A stretch of 64,000 bases of DNA, from the NCBI GenBank assembly GCA_964007475.1, contig OZ023273.1, positions 13,095,922-13,159,921 of the forward strand. The letters run 5' to 3'. The translations under genes and the position numbers were made by a program. Positions within the stretch are counted from its first letter, which is position 1, and each line of letters opens with the position of its first letter. The DNA is from Hybos culiciformis. Its lineage: Eukaryota > Arthropoda > Insecta > Diptera > Hybotidae. The notes under the pieces were generated by a model that was not told the origin of the DNA, searched no databases, and saw nothing but the letters and a program-made list of their open reading frames with translations. Shown here piece by piece: positions 13,201 to 28,200 of this stretch.

Positions 13201-16200
13201 TATTTTATTTATTACTTATGTAGGTGTGTATATATAGTTGATTTTCATATTGAAAAATTGTGCAAACAAAATAACATACTAATGTGGTTTGAAAATATGT
13301 ATGTATGTTATTGATTTTAAATTTGATTTAATAATTCTCATTATTGTAGGAAAATATCTCACACAAAAATACCTTTATTAATATTTAATAAAAAAATGTT
13401 TAATGTTCATTTATACCCAGGAAGAAAAGTAAATATTTGTTTGAAATTTAAATAAAAATAAATTCATGTACATATATTGTGTGTTCGTACAATAATGGTA
13501 AAAAAAAAATAATTTAAAATTATGTTTTAACCAAATAGTAAATATTGTATAATGTGTTGGATACTCATTCAGAAGTAAGCTATTAAAAAAATTACTGATT
13601 TCAACAGGTGTTTCCACTTTGTTATTCTCAAATTACAATTTCATAACCATTCAATCAATTTCTAGAATAAATGTAACTAAAAAAATACAATTATCAATTG
13701 AAATAGTTTGAACATTTGTGAATATAATGAAATAATAAATGAAGTAATGCACTACGAGAACTAAAGATTTATCAAATAACTCTAGGTCAGAATCTGAGTT
13801 ATTTTTATGCAGTATAAGTTAAGTTTTCCTACTAGTTCCACTAATTTGTTGACTGAACCGAAGAAATTAATTCTGTATTTTAATTTTTCGAAAACAATTT
13901 TTGAACCATTACGGAGTGGAGACACATGTTTCAAAAGTTTCCTATAAGTTGCTGGACAAAATAGTACATAGGAACATATATTTTTATTTTCATTTGTTTG
14001 TAATAAACACATGCAATTTATATAAGAGATTATGTATAATTATTATTATTAAAAGTATTAATGCAAACAAAATTGTTTGTAAACAATAAAAGAAAAATGT
14101 TCCAAATAATTTTTATATTTTACATTTTTTATTTTTTATTTTCAACATATCGTTAAAAACAAACTAACCGAAAAAGTAATCAAATTAAAAATTTGTTTAA
14201 AAAAATTATTAAATAAAATTAAAGATAATAAAATGTAGATGAAAATAAAAATACAAATGTAATGCAGCAGCCTTAAGAATTTTACATTCCAAAAGAAAAG
14301 AGAAGTTGATCTTATTCAAGTTACAAGACTATAATTAATACTGGGCTTGATGTTGTACAAAGTACAATCTACATTGTATATGAATTTTTTTTATACAAGA
14401 ATCATAATTTATTTTTCCTAATGGTTTTTGATTTTTATTCTATACATTATATACATATATACAAAATTGTAAAGCTTGTTTAATTAATGTTAGGGAAATA
14501 AAATATATTTTTATTTAAATTTTCGTTTTTTTTAGACCTCCACTTTATCTATGTTGAAAAAAAAAAAAAATTAATAAATAGCTATAATCATAATGCTTAA
14601 GGATTGACATACATAAATAACCTAGGGGGATATAAATTTATTAATCACACTGAATTTTGGTGTGATTTTTCTCCATTAAAGTTTGTTCTGGTTTAACAGG
14701 GTTAGATTAAAAAATAAAAAAAAATTTCTTTTTTATGAATATTTATGAAGTCTAATTTTTTTGTGCCATTATTATTTATATAGAACGATCTAATATTGAT
14801 GAAATCAATTTCCCCCGTAAAAAAAAGAAGCAAAAAAAAAAAATAAAATGAAAAAGAATATTTATGTAATATTTTTTTATTTAATATTTTTAAAATATTT
14901 CATAAAAAAAAAAAAAAAATTAAGCCTTTGGGTTTAATAAATTCAATTTATGCTTTCAAAGGATATTTTTTTTTGTCATAATCTTTGAAATCTCGTTGAT
15001 CAAATTTCCTTAACGAAACCTATATTTCTAAATCTTTCTTGAACCTTAAAAAAGAATTTTCTTTTTTTTCTTTTTTAATATGTATTCAATTTTTATAATG
15101 AAAATAATTTCCTCCTAGATAAAAATTTATTACGTTGACGCATTTATTATGTTATATGTACATATATTTACATATTTTCAACGGTTTTCCGTTTTAAACA
15201 CCAAAAGAGTGTAAATTTTCTTTTTTAAATTTTTTTTTTTTAAATTAAAATATCAAAAATGAAAATTTTTGTTAATATATTTTTTTTTTAAATTATAATA
15301 AAATTTCCGATTTTGAGAATGTTCAAACTTGATTAGCGCAAGTTTGAAATGTTCACAAAGTTTAAAAGACAATTATTGATAATTTGATTCAATATAAATA
15401 TAATATTTGTACCTATATAATCGATTAATGACTATTTAAGATCTATAATAAAAAAAATTGGACATTATGTACGAAAATCCAAAAAATAACTCAAAATTTA
15501 TATTCAAATTTGAAATTCATGATATTTACTTAACATATACATATATTCCTGGATCATTGATCATATAAATGAAAAAATAATATAAATTAGTTAAACCTAC
15601 ATTTTTATTCACAGTTTCAACGGTCTTAGAAATTTTCATAAAATGAAAAGTAAAATAAATTTATTTATATCCATTATAAAGAAAAATTGTATAAAAATCT
15701 ACTCTCTTTAATAATCCTTTCCTATTATACAAAAAATTCTGTCTTTAAAAATCCATACATTACATAAATTCATTCAATATTCTTCAATCTTCATAAATTT
15801 TACACAAAAAACATTCAAGAAAAAAAAAATAAATTCACATAATACTCAGTTTTTTATATATTATGAGATTTTCCAAAAAAAAAAAAATTTAAAAAAAAAT
15901 CTCACACTTTTATTTTTCTAAACCAAAATATGTTAGTGTGTAACTGAAAAAAAAAAAAAAAACCCTTTAACAAATCTATCAATTTGTTACCTTTACAGTA
16001 TTGAATGCGAAAACGTGAAAAAGAAGTCAAGTAAAAATCGTCATTTTATTTATTTAATATTTGTTTGGCTCAAATGCCACACTTAAAAATTTCAATTTTA
16101 TAAAATATCCATTAAAACTTCTTTTTCACTGACAATCTTAGAAACGATAGAACAAATAATTTTCTTTTTTTTTAATAAAATAACTTTATCTTAAATCTTG

Positions 16201-19200
16201 TTATTAAAATATTCTAACAAACTTTAAGTCAATTTAGATAAAAAAAAAATAGTCAATGTTTATAACTTATTTCTTACAAAAAAATTCAATTTAAATTAAA
16301 ATAAACACAAAATTGAATAAAAAAATTGCAAAATGGTTCTTATAATTATTTTACTTTCATTTTTAAATTGTACATTTGTGTAGTTACATTTATGCTTCAT
16401 TTATGTAAAAATGGTTTTCCATAAATCTAAATTTGCGCAATTTTAACATATAAGTCTTGCAAAAAAAATAAAAATAATAATAATATTCTACTCTTAGGAA
16501 AAAATTCATAATAAATTTAAATCTTGCAAAAATAGTATGTATGCTATTCACTCTTCATAAATACACTAAGTATACTATATTATATACAGAATATTATTAT
16601 GTGTGTATATAGTAAGAATGTAAAATTTGTATATTTTATTTATACGTTTTCATAACATAAAAATCAATTTTATTTTTATTTTGAAAATAATAAAATACTG
16701 AACTTCAACTGCTCATATTCAAAAAAAAAAATAAGTATTCTTTTTCCCATTCAAGATATTGATGTACATGTACATTATGAACATTATGTTATGTACGTGC
16801 AGTGCACATCTTAAAAAAAAATATATAAAAAAATTTTACTGACATATTTTTTTTTTGTTAATATGGTAAAAAGATGCATTTTTGTTTTTTGTATTTTTGC
16901 ATACGTATATAAATGAAAAAGTACAAATATATAAATAGGTATAAATAATAAAAAAAAAACTTTATATATTAAAAAATATTTTTTAAAAATAGTTCCATTT
17001 AATAGTGAAATTTATTTTCATTTTATGAGGAAATTCTTAATTGAAACTCTCTTTCTGCTCTTACAAAATAGGTATATAAAATGATAAAAATATTATATTA
17101 TGTATATAGATAATTTCCAAGGTTCATATTTTTAGGCAAAAGAAACTTTCATAAATCTATTATTATTTTCAAAATTATGAATTATATCAAGGTTTTTTCT
17201 TAATGATTCTCAGGCCAGATTTTTACTTTACTGTGATTGTGTTTAAGTAGGAAGTTGACATGGTTTTACAAAAGAAATTAATTAATAAAAAATAAAAAAT
17301 TATTTAAAAAAAAAAAAAATTTTAAAAAGATTTTAAGAAAATTTTGACGGTAAAATTTTTGACAGTAGCTATAGTAATTTATCTTGTAAATTAATAAAAA
17401 AAAATCGTTTCTATTACAAAAGTTGCTTGTTGTCGATCATAATAAAAAAAATAATACGGCCTTGATTTCTAGAGCCCTGATTATTATGCATATAATAAGT
17501 AAAAGCTTAATTAAATTTATGACAGAAAATTAATGAATTTTAAGTCTTTACTTTCGTTTCAAATTCAATGTATATATTGTTATGTACGTATATAAAAATC
17601 AAAATCAGTAAATAAACTTCTAAAATTTAAAATTTTAATCCCTTGTAACTTGAAATGTTTCACCTGGTTTAAGTGTCAATTTTACAATATTTAAAAAAAA
17701 AAAAAATGTATTTAAAAATTTATAATATAAATTTGACGACTTAAAACCCATTTAATTATCCATTTTTTTGTGTTGTTCGAATTCATTAATACTTAATGGA
17801 AAAAAGTTATAAAAAATAAATATAAAAAAATATATACATATATAAATAACAAACTTTAATATTTAAAAATAGATTAATGTTAGAACCTTTTGTTGAGCAT
17901 TTAATCTCAGAAAAAAAAGGAATAATAAATAGATCTTTTTTGTTAATTTTTTTTTTTTTTATTATCCAATAAAACAAAAATAGATTTTTTTTTTCATTGT
18001 AGGAAAAAAGTATTTATTTTAGTAATAATAATTAGTAAAATATATTTAATGGATTTTCCTTAAATTAATATTTTATTTTATTTTTTTTTTTTTATAATAA
18101 TGGTTACATTAAGGGATTTTAATTAAAAAATTTTCTATAATTTTAACAAAATTTTTATTACATCAAAATTTTTTTTTTTAACTAATTCTCATAAAAATAT
18201 GAAATCAAAAAAATTTAATTATATCAAAATTTTTTTTTTTAATATATATATAAATATATCAACATTAAGTTTACACATTCTATATTTTGGCGAATGTAAC
18301 CTTAGTTGAGACATGTTAACAACTTATTGCCAATTAAATTATAATTGACCTTTTCGTTTTTTGTAAAATTAAAGTTTATATTTGTAGCTAAAATATTAAA
18401 TTCTAGCATTAAAAAAATCTGCAAGTGATATGCTTTTAATTTTTATTGATTACACAAACTGTAATTTTTCGATTAAAAATTATGATTTAATTAAAAGTAT
18501 ATAATATTATATAATAAATATGATATGTCAATAATATACATTATGTACATAGACAGCTAAGTTAAAAATAAGTAACTTCACTATAATTTAAAGAAAAAAT
18601 AAAATTATCACTTAATTTAATCAAAATAATAATACAAAATTTATATACATATATAATACTAATATGAAAAAACTCTATTTCGTGTATACCCAAATGTACA
18701 TAAGTTTGTTTGTCATATATGAAAATTTCTTATACCAACTTAAACGCCAAATGTTTTTACCTTTTGTTAAAAAAATTCTTTTATATTTCCCAAATTATCC
18801 TAATAAATTTAATATCATTTTTTTCTTTTTTTCATTTTCTTTTTTGAATTGCAATTTAGTCTTATCTTTTTCATAAAAAGATTTTAAAAATTGACTTAAC
18901 TTATCTTTTTGACACACATTATCATTAAATTTAATAAAATTCTATAATCAAAATTTTTCACTTCAACTTCTCAATGAAAAGGAAAATGTATGTAAATAAG
19001 TGTACTTAAATCAATAATAAATATTTTTCCTTTTCTTTGAATTTTTATTTTGTGCAGGGATTTTTGCTTTTATTTATTTATTTTTTTTAATCTAATAACA
19101 ATATCTGAGGTTATAGACTTCGAGAATTTATTTAAATTAATAAATTTTTAAATGCATTACTAAACATAAAAAAAATATATAAGTATATTTATTTTTTTAT

Positions 19201-22200
19201 CTCTAACATTTTTTTTTGATCAGTTAGAGTAAATATTTAGAGATTTTCTTCTTACTTGTTTTATCTAATGCTTCAACTGTCAATATCTACAAAAAATTGT
19301 AAGTTCCCTTTAAAAAAACCAGTACAATGAATTAATGAGCACAAAATGTATTTAAATGATCGTTAGAAGATCATAACTAATAATTTTAAAAAAAAATACA
19401 CGAATTCACATATCTGACTACGGTAAGGTCTCTGTTTTGTTATTATTCTCAGTTCTGTAAAAAAAAAAAATAGCATCTATCGTAAAAAGCCTGTTCAAAT
19501 CAAACGTGAATTTTAAAATTATTCTGATCAATATTTTTCAACAAAAACTGAAACAAAATGATAACACCGTTTAACATATAATTGCATTATTTGCATAGTT
19601 TTCTCAAACTCACATTTTCTTATAGAAAAAAATAAATTTTTATTCTTTTTTTTAAATTTCAAATTACATAAAAAATTAAAAAAAAAAAAAAAATATTGTT
19701 AACCTAACAAAAAATGAAATTTATTCCATCATTTTCAGATATTAATTTAACATCAATTTTTCAAACAAATATTGATATTACAAATAATATACTTTCTTTC
19801 CTTCGCTCAACTGAAAAGATTGAAAATTATCTTAAATGCTTAAAGACATGTTTTACTTAAGCTTTTTTTTTTATTTAGTTTTTTTTTTCATGCAGTACTA
19901 CCACCCAAAATAGTACATAAGTCATTGAATATAAAGGAAAAAAAGCTTCTTTTTTTTTTTTTTATATACATATATATATACATTTTCTTCTCAATAAAAT
20001 TCAAAGAGGAGGAAATATAAAAAATTTATATTACAATTTTCATAAAAAAAAAAATGAAATGAAGAAAAATATACTCTTTGCTTTTATAGAAAAAAAAAAA
20101 TAATTTCCATGAAAAATAGACGAGAATTTTTTACTTTGGCATATTACATAAGTCATAACACAACATTATCTTAAGAATAATTTAAGAAAAAAAAAATTTT
20201 TTTTCTGTCGAAAAAATGAATATGTTAAAATTTGAAAATTGAAATGTTTTTAGGTGTATTAAAGAAAGAAAAAAAAATGTATTTTCATTTGAAAAAAAAA
20301 AAATATATATTTCGAAGGCCTTTTATTTTTATATTATTTATTTTATTTTTTTTTCCTTCTCTCGATTTAAACTTAAAAGGTTGGGCAATAAATTATGGGT
20401 CACTTGGTTCAAAAAAAGTTTTTTTTTCTTCTTTTTATCCTTTTACCACCATATAAATTTTTCTTCTTTAACATAGGTATTTACCCAATTTATATTTTCT
20501 ATGCCACATCTAGGATAGACTTAATGCTCGTCATCAATAATATAGTCAAAATATATATTATTATTATTTGTATTCTGAATAAAGAATAATTGTTTTGAAT
20601 GAGTTGTGAACAGGATTTTTTTTTTCAATATAAAAATAAGCGAAACTACTTGATCCTTTAGAATTTTAGATATATTAACGTTTTTTATGAAAAGAAAATA
20701 ATTCTCTTTTGTCAGTTTTTCATACAACATAACACATAGAATTTTCAAAGATATTTTATGAGTTCAAAGATTTCGCGCCGAATTGTTTCCGTTCCGATAC
20801 TGACATGCAATAGATTTTTAAATTTAAATAGACCTTTTAAGTGTTATGAAAAATCTACTATATAAAAGAGTCATATTTGTGTCACCGATCTTTTGAACTA
20901 ATTACTGTTTTAAATTGTACAGAACTTTTCGATTCTTCAAATTTTTCATTTTTTAGATTTTAAAGTGAAATAAAATTAATATTCCCCTTTCAATTATAAA
21001 TAAAATGTTTATTCATAATTATTTATTGTACAGAATCTGAAATTATAAATATTATCTGAAAAAAAAAAAATATATTATTGTACTATTATAATTTTACCAT
21101 AATTATTCTTAGATTCACAATTTTTTTTAGAATTTAGAAGTATTTTGTAGGTAAAAAAAGTGAAAAAAAAAATTGGGAATCACAAAGATAAAAATATATT
21201 ATATCTTCTTCCGAAATTTATTAGAATTTATTTTTTATTTTTTTCATAAATATAAAATAAATCTAAACCATTAAATTCAATCCACCCATTATACAGTTAT
21301 ATCCGCAATAACCTCATCAAAAAGAAAAACATTCTATATAGATATATAATCTTCATTATATACATTATATATTGTAAGTATGTAGTATATAAATATTAGA
21401 CTTTTAGAGTATTTTTATATCAAAAAAAATGTATAAAAGTCAATGTTTTGGTTCTACTATTGACTATTTTAAATATAAAATTGTTTAGTAATATCTTTGA
21501 TTTTTTAAATATTTATGAAATTATGTTACCATACCGATATGCGGATTTCTTCATCACTACGAACGTCTGGGTATTTTCGCATTTACTATAATAAAAGTTT
21601 TTTATCAATCACCTATATATGAATAGGAATTGGTCTAGTCTACTCATCTACTACAATGATATTAAACCTTAAATTAGTTGATTAATTGATCTCTGATATT
21701 AAAAATTACACTCGTTAATATATTATTAAAATATTTTTATTAGTTTTCTTAAACCGAGTACTTTTTATTTAAATTTTTGGTCGAAATAAAAACGTACAGT
21801 AAATGGAAAGGAAATACGGAAACGCATTAAATGATCCCTTTTGTAGTTAAAATCTATTATAAATATGAATTAATGTTTGGTCATATGATGAATTGAAGAT
21901 TCTTTGAAGCATTGTTTACATTTCGAACAATGGAAATCTTTAATTTATTTTTTAATTTCATAAGAATCGGAATTGTATTTTGTTATGAAAGAATATTGAA
22001 ATTTTTGAATTATCTTAGAAGGATCCTTAAACGTAAAGTCACTCATCTGCAAATATTTTTAGATATATTTTTTTTCTTTCTTTCGATTCACAAGATAAAT
22101 TGTTAAATCATAGAAAAACGGAAATTTTTAATTTTTTTTTTTCTTCTCCTTTTTCACATTTTTTTTTCTTCTATGATGTAATATTCTATTGGTAATGGTT

Positions 22201-25200
22201 TGTTACCTAGGGGTGTTTAAATTCCGTAATTGAAGGTTAGTACAATTTTGCTTTCAAGTAATATGATTTGATTTTTTTTTTTTTTTTACTTCATGAAAGC
22301 AATATATAAAAATGTATAGGATAATTATGTTCCGCTGTAGAAAAAAATAAATAATAAAAAAAAAACAAATCAGTAGCATAAAAAAATTCATTAAAATTAC
22401 ACTTCTAATTTTGCAGATTGTTATCAAGATTTAATTTGAGCGAAAAAAAAGGGTAATTAGTATTTCAATTACAATTCAATCATAGGAAAAAAAAAACAGA
22501 AATAGAAATTTAGACAGATTAAAATCTACTACGGAAATTTGGAATTTTCTAAACTTGTGTATATTTAAATAATATGTTAATGATTTTATGGAGTAAAATT
22601 AATAGAATTGAAAAATTAATTTACACAAATACTTAATTCTGAATTCTAGGATTGTAATTATCTTCTTTATTTTATTTAAAACAATTTAAAGAAGAAGTAA
22701 GGAAATTCACACAATATAAAGTTGTTATAATTTTAGATTTCATAATTTAACTCTAACCTCAATGCCAAACTTTAGTTACTAACAAAAATTTGGCGAAAAA
22801 ATTAAATAAAGCTAACATATTATGTCTAGATCAATTTTTTAAGAATTTCTATATTGACTTCGTGAACTAGAATCTAGAATAAATAATATCTGTAATCCGA
22901 TTCTTATCATATAATATTAAAGCATAGACTGTTTATCATTTTTTTTGTTCTAACACTTAAACAATATGGTCGTTAGATATAAAATTTACACAAAAAAAAA
23001 ATGTATGTTATATTAAAAAAAAATGTATATATGAATATATGTATGTATTATAATGAAAATTATGTTTTCTCATCCTTTTCTAAAAACAACTTTCAAGTTG
23101 CCTTGATTCGCATATATCGATTTAAAATGATCCCTTGGGTGCCGTCATATGTAAATCGGTAACATGCTGAGCAATCCTAGAAAAATATTTTTAATGTATC
23201 TCTTCTAAAAATTTACAAATTTCATGTTTATATATGTAACGTTACATATATTCACCTGTTTTTTTTTTTTTTTTTTTTATTATTTTCTTTTTACATCTTT
23301 ACTAACTACCCACTTTATAATGTTTTCATACGTAGTAAAATGTTAAAAAGCAACACAACATTAGGAATCAAGCAAATTGACTGCAAACATTTTTTTTTTG
23401 TGGCTCTATAATATTTTGAATTTTTTATTATGTAAAATGCTTTAAAAAAAAAAAAAATGGATATGGATTCGTTTTTTCCTCCTGCAGACTTTTTTTTTTT
23501 TTTTTTACTACGATAGACTATGTAAAATAGGTTTTTATTAGCAAAATAAACTTAATATAATACGAATTTTGTTTTTTTTTTTATTTTTAGGAAATTTTTT
23601 TTTTCTTCTTTTTTCAAGTTTATATTGGTTGTACTCTTGATTTATGTATGTAACTATATGTTGGTAGAAAATTTAAAAGATTTTGTTGAATTTTCTTTTT
23701 TTACTTTTTTTTAATATCTTGAAACCATGCAGAATAAATTATTTAGAATAAGATGTAGTACAATGCAAATAAACTACATCTCAAAATATATGCTTAAAAT
23801 ATACTCTATACATTTTTTATTTATATATAAATTATAAACTAATCAAATTTATACTATAAAGTAAAATTCTTACATAAAAATGTATTACTTCGATATTCTA
23901 TTTTATTGAAAATATATATTTTAGAAGAAACCAAAAAGGAAATTGCAGCCCAAATGCTCATAAAATTTATATTCTCAGAAATATTTTATATACCTAGCTA
24001 GTTACAAATAATTTTCGTTCCAGTTAAAAACTATATATTTTATACACAAAAGTAATAAAATATATCTAAGCAAATACAATGTTTGTAATTAAAAACAACA
24101 GTTGAAGCGTTTGAGGTTTAAGTAAAAAAAATAAACAAAAAAAAATTGGAAAATCCTATCTAATTTTTTTTTTCTATGTATTATTTATCTATATACTGAA
24201 TATGAAAATCCAATAATTTTTTTTTTATTTTAATTCTATTTTCTTTTTTGTTGTTGAATTGTTTACGAATTCGCCCCCTGCCCCTGCATGTATATACAAA
24301 TGAAATTATTATTTTTAAACACCATACTCACAAAAAAAAAATTGTTATATTTTTTTTTTTTGTGTTTTATCTGTACCATATTGGATGTCCCGGAGATTCA
24401 AAGATATCATTTCATAGGGAGCCAGAAAAAAAAAAAAAAAAATATTGAACAATTTAAATGAAAATTGCACCTATATAATTTATAAAGTGTTGTTAGATTA
24501 CAGGGTTGTAATTGAATTTTATATTAGTTTACAAAAATTTAAATTATTCTGTAAAAAAAAAAACAAGAAACCTCGGGATATGATTTAAAATGCCTCTAAA
24601 TTAATTCTTAATTTATTCTGGATGAATTATTTATTATAAAATAAAAAAAATTTAAATTATGACAAGTTTCAGTATTTAAAATTATTAAATTTTTAATAAA
24701 AATTAATCAAAAGTTATGAAATATTTTTTTAATAACTTTTTTTCGACTTAAGCAGTCATTGTTGTAAGGTGGCTATGTATAGAAGTTAAAACGATATGAA
24801 TATCATCTTTTTTTTTGCTATAAAGACAAAGAATTCGAAATTAGATATATTTATTTATTTTATTTGAAAATTAGAAACCACCGGAAAATTGCATACCTAA
24901 AATTAGCACAAAATAAAATCATACTGAATATTTATTTTAAATATAATATTTTTAACATATAAATAAATTTATCAAATTTTATGTAACATAGAACAACCTG
25001 TACTCTTTCTCTTTATAGACCCATGTTTTTGTATACCAACAAAAAAAATAATAATAATGATAGTAATAGATAGAATAAAAGAACAAAAAAAATAAAAACG
25101 TAATATTTATAACGAATTGGAATTATATTTAATTTAAAGAATGTCAAATAATAGAAAAAAAATAAATTATCTGATTTTTTCTTTGGTTATTATGGAATTG

Positions 25201-28200
25201 AAAAAAAGAATCTTAAGAACAGATAACTTTGGTAATAACCAAAAAAAAAATAATAATAACAATAATGGATAGAATTATATTGTATCAGATTAGACTTTTT
25301 TCCGTACAAATTTTCTTTGATGAAAAAAAGTTAAAGAAATAATATGTACAATTTTTTTTTTTAATATTATTATTGATTGTTTTTATTTTTGGAAGGAATA
25401 CAAAAGTATATTTCTGCATAATGTTAAATAAAAAATGGCATAACGTTATGTTCAAATAAATTTAATGATAATTAAAGTATAATTTTATTTGTTTGCATAT
25501 CAAAAGTTTTCATTTTGTTTACTTAAAAATGAAAACCTTTAAATATAAAAAAAATTATTGATTTTTTTTTAACTTATTATGCGTCTGACATAATTCAATT
25601 AGTATAGTCTTAAACTTGATATCCTATCCACCAATTTTTGAGCAAGATAAAAATTGAAACAAATAAAAAAAATTTCAATCAATCACATGTTATAAAATTA
25701 AAAAATAATTTTTATAATTGCGATATAGCTAATGGAAAAAAAATTTGATGCATTTTATATTAATCACCTTTTTGTTTTTGTTCAAATATATTATTTTATA
25801 CACATACATTTCTATATATACATACATATTCGAATTAAAAAAAAACAGAAATTAAAAGCTTGTTACTGAAAACTAAAATTGTGAAAAACTTTTTTAACTA
25901 TAATTTTTTTTATTTTTTTTCTATTTTTTTTTTTTTTCAAATATTTTTATTATTTTTTACTCAAAAAATTTTAAAAATATATCCATTAGGTGTATATGGC
26001 GATGTACAACGCGTGAAAATTTTATACAATAAAAAAGATTCCGCTTTGATACAAATGGCAGAACCACAACAAGCTTATTTAGGTAAGTTTTAAATTTGTT
26101 TTTTTTAAATAAAAATATTATTTATTTCATACATAAAATATATTTACATTTTAGTTATATATGCAGGAGAAGTTTCTGATGGTACTCGTATTTTTTTTTT
26201 GATAAAATGTGAATTTTTATGGAAAAAATATTGTTTAGAATGAAAATACAACTTAAAACTCTCATCTGATTTAATATCGAAAAACTATTATATATATGTA
26301 CATATATAACTCTCTTTTAATTTTGTCCAATGTAGTCATTTGCTATATTTTTGTACTATTGAGGTTTAAATACAGAACAAAGTTCATATATGTGAATTTA
26401 ATCTACAATGGCTTTTGCGTACCTCTGAATTATTTGCGATACTAGAAAACGCTTATCTATATAGAACTGTCCTATAATAGTTTTGTAGGGAAGACAAGAT
26501 TATTATTATCATAATCATTAATCAATAATTTCTCCTTTTTTTTACTGTTTATGATAAAAAAAAATAAGCAATGATAATATTAAATTAAATACTGTAACTA
26601 TAGTACCTAGTATAGAATTCAAAGCAAAAATTAAATAAATAACAGGAGAAAAAGTTCTGTCAACAAAATTCATAAAAAAAATAATAATAATATTTATAGT
26701 TTAATTTTTACTATCTACATAACATCCGTGAAAATATCAAAACATTTTTTTAAACATTATTAAACCATGCAAAAATGATCTTATTAAAAAAAAAATAAAA
26801 ATAATGAAAAAATTATTTTTAATAACTTTTATCATTCTTTTATGTTGACGTAGAACAGGGTTTTTTTTTACAATATTAATGCCAGTAATATGCTTAATTA
26901 TAACAAAAATTCACGTTAAAAAATAATATCGTTTATTCATGAAACCATTATGCGCCATGTATTTTATTTACATATGCTATGTTGTATGGATGAATGTATA
27001 TTAATATAAAATGATTAAATAATATGTAGATTACACATTGTATAGAGAATACGAGTTTTATGTACATATTTATATTTTAATAAAAAATATAGCATTAAAA
27101 TTTATTAAAATTGACAATGTAACTATTTGAAAAAAAAAAAAAACTTTTCATATTTGTATTCAATCTATAAATCTATTGACCAATTATAAAAAATTAACAT
27201 TATTTAATTGGTCCCTATAGACTTCTGTAATGTGTATAAATTAATTAATTACAAAAAAGCCTTCCTTCGCGATAATGATATAAGCTAGAAAGGAAAAACT
27301 ATTTAGTATTTATTTTAATCCATCAGTACAGCTTACAGATTGAGATACGATTTTTTAAATTTAAGGCAACTGATTTCAATTTAACATTAGCTTTATCTCA
27401 AATTCAATTAGATTTGATGAAATCTACAGACAAAGGATACACTCGATTTTCTTAAATCAATATTTTTCTAAAACTAATTTTTTAAATTGTAAAATCGGTT
27501 GTTTTTGCAAAATTTTAATCAAACCAAATTTATTTGCATAAATTAACACATGATAATTTTTTTACTAAAGACAAAATCTCTACCTTTTTTGATATTTAAA
27601 AATGTTCAGAAAAAAAAAATATTGAAAATTATTTTTCCAAAATTTACAACTAAAAAAAAATTATAATAACAAAAGCTCATATTTTTTTTCTTGATAAAAT
27701 CATTCGCTTGTTCCATATTTATATAGGTATATATAAAGAAAAATTAAAATTGCTTATAACTTATGTATCTACACATATATGTATATGGAATATAAAATGA
27801 CTTTGCATGCTAATTGACCACAGTTTTCCATTTGAATAGACAGAGAATATTATTTTATTGGAATTCTGCTAAATCAATCTATTAATATATATATATAATA
27901 TACTTATATATATATTTAAGATCAATTATTACTTTTAGAAGTTGTAAATGCCAATCAAAACGTTTAGTGAACGTGAAAGCAATAAATAGAATTAACTAAA
28001 ATTTATCAAAAAAAAAGTTTAATAAGAGCCTAGTAATTCAATCAATTAAACCAACGAACCCATTCGAAACACAAGAACCATGTTTTTATTTTATTTTGCT
28101 ACGAATATTTAGAAGATTTCCGTTTATCTCTGAATCATAAAAATATAATATTTTGTCCAGAGGTACTTTATGGGGTGAATAAATATCTTTAAAGCTTTTT

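Noticed and set aside
18664..18876. 70-codon plus-strand frame
   Set aside because: Phe/Leu/Ile/Lys translation of AT-rich intron; no conserved pattern.
20760..20815. TTTCGCGCC, an E2F-like site suggesting an internal promoter
   Set aside because: A single short match with no initiator, downstream element or transcript evidence in the middle of an intron.
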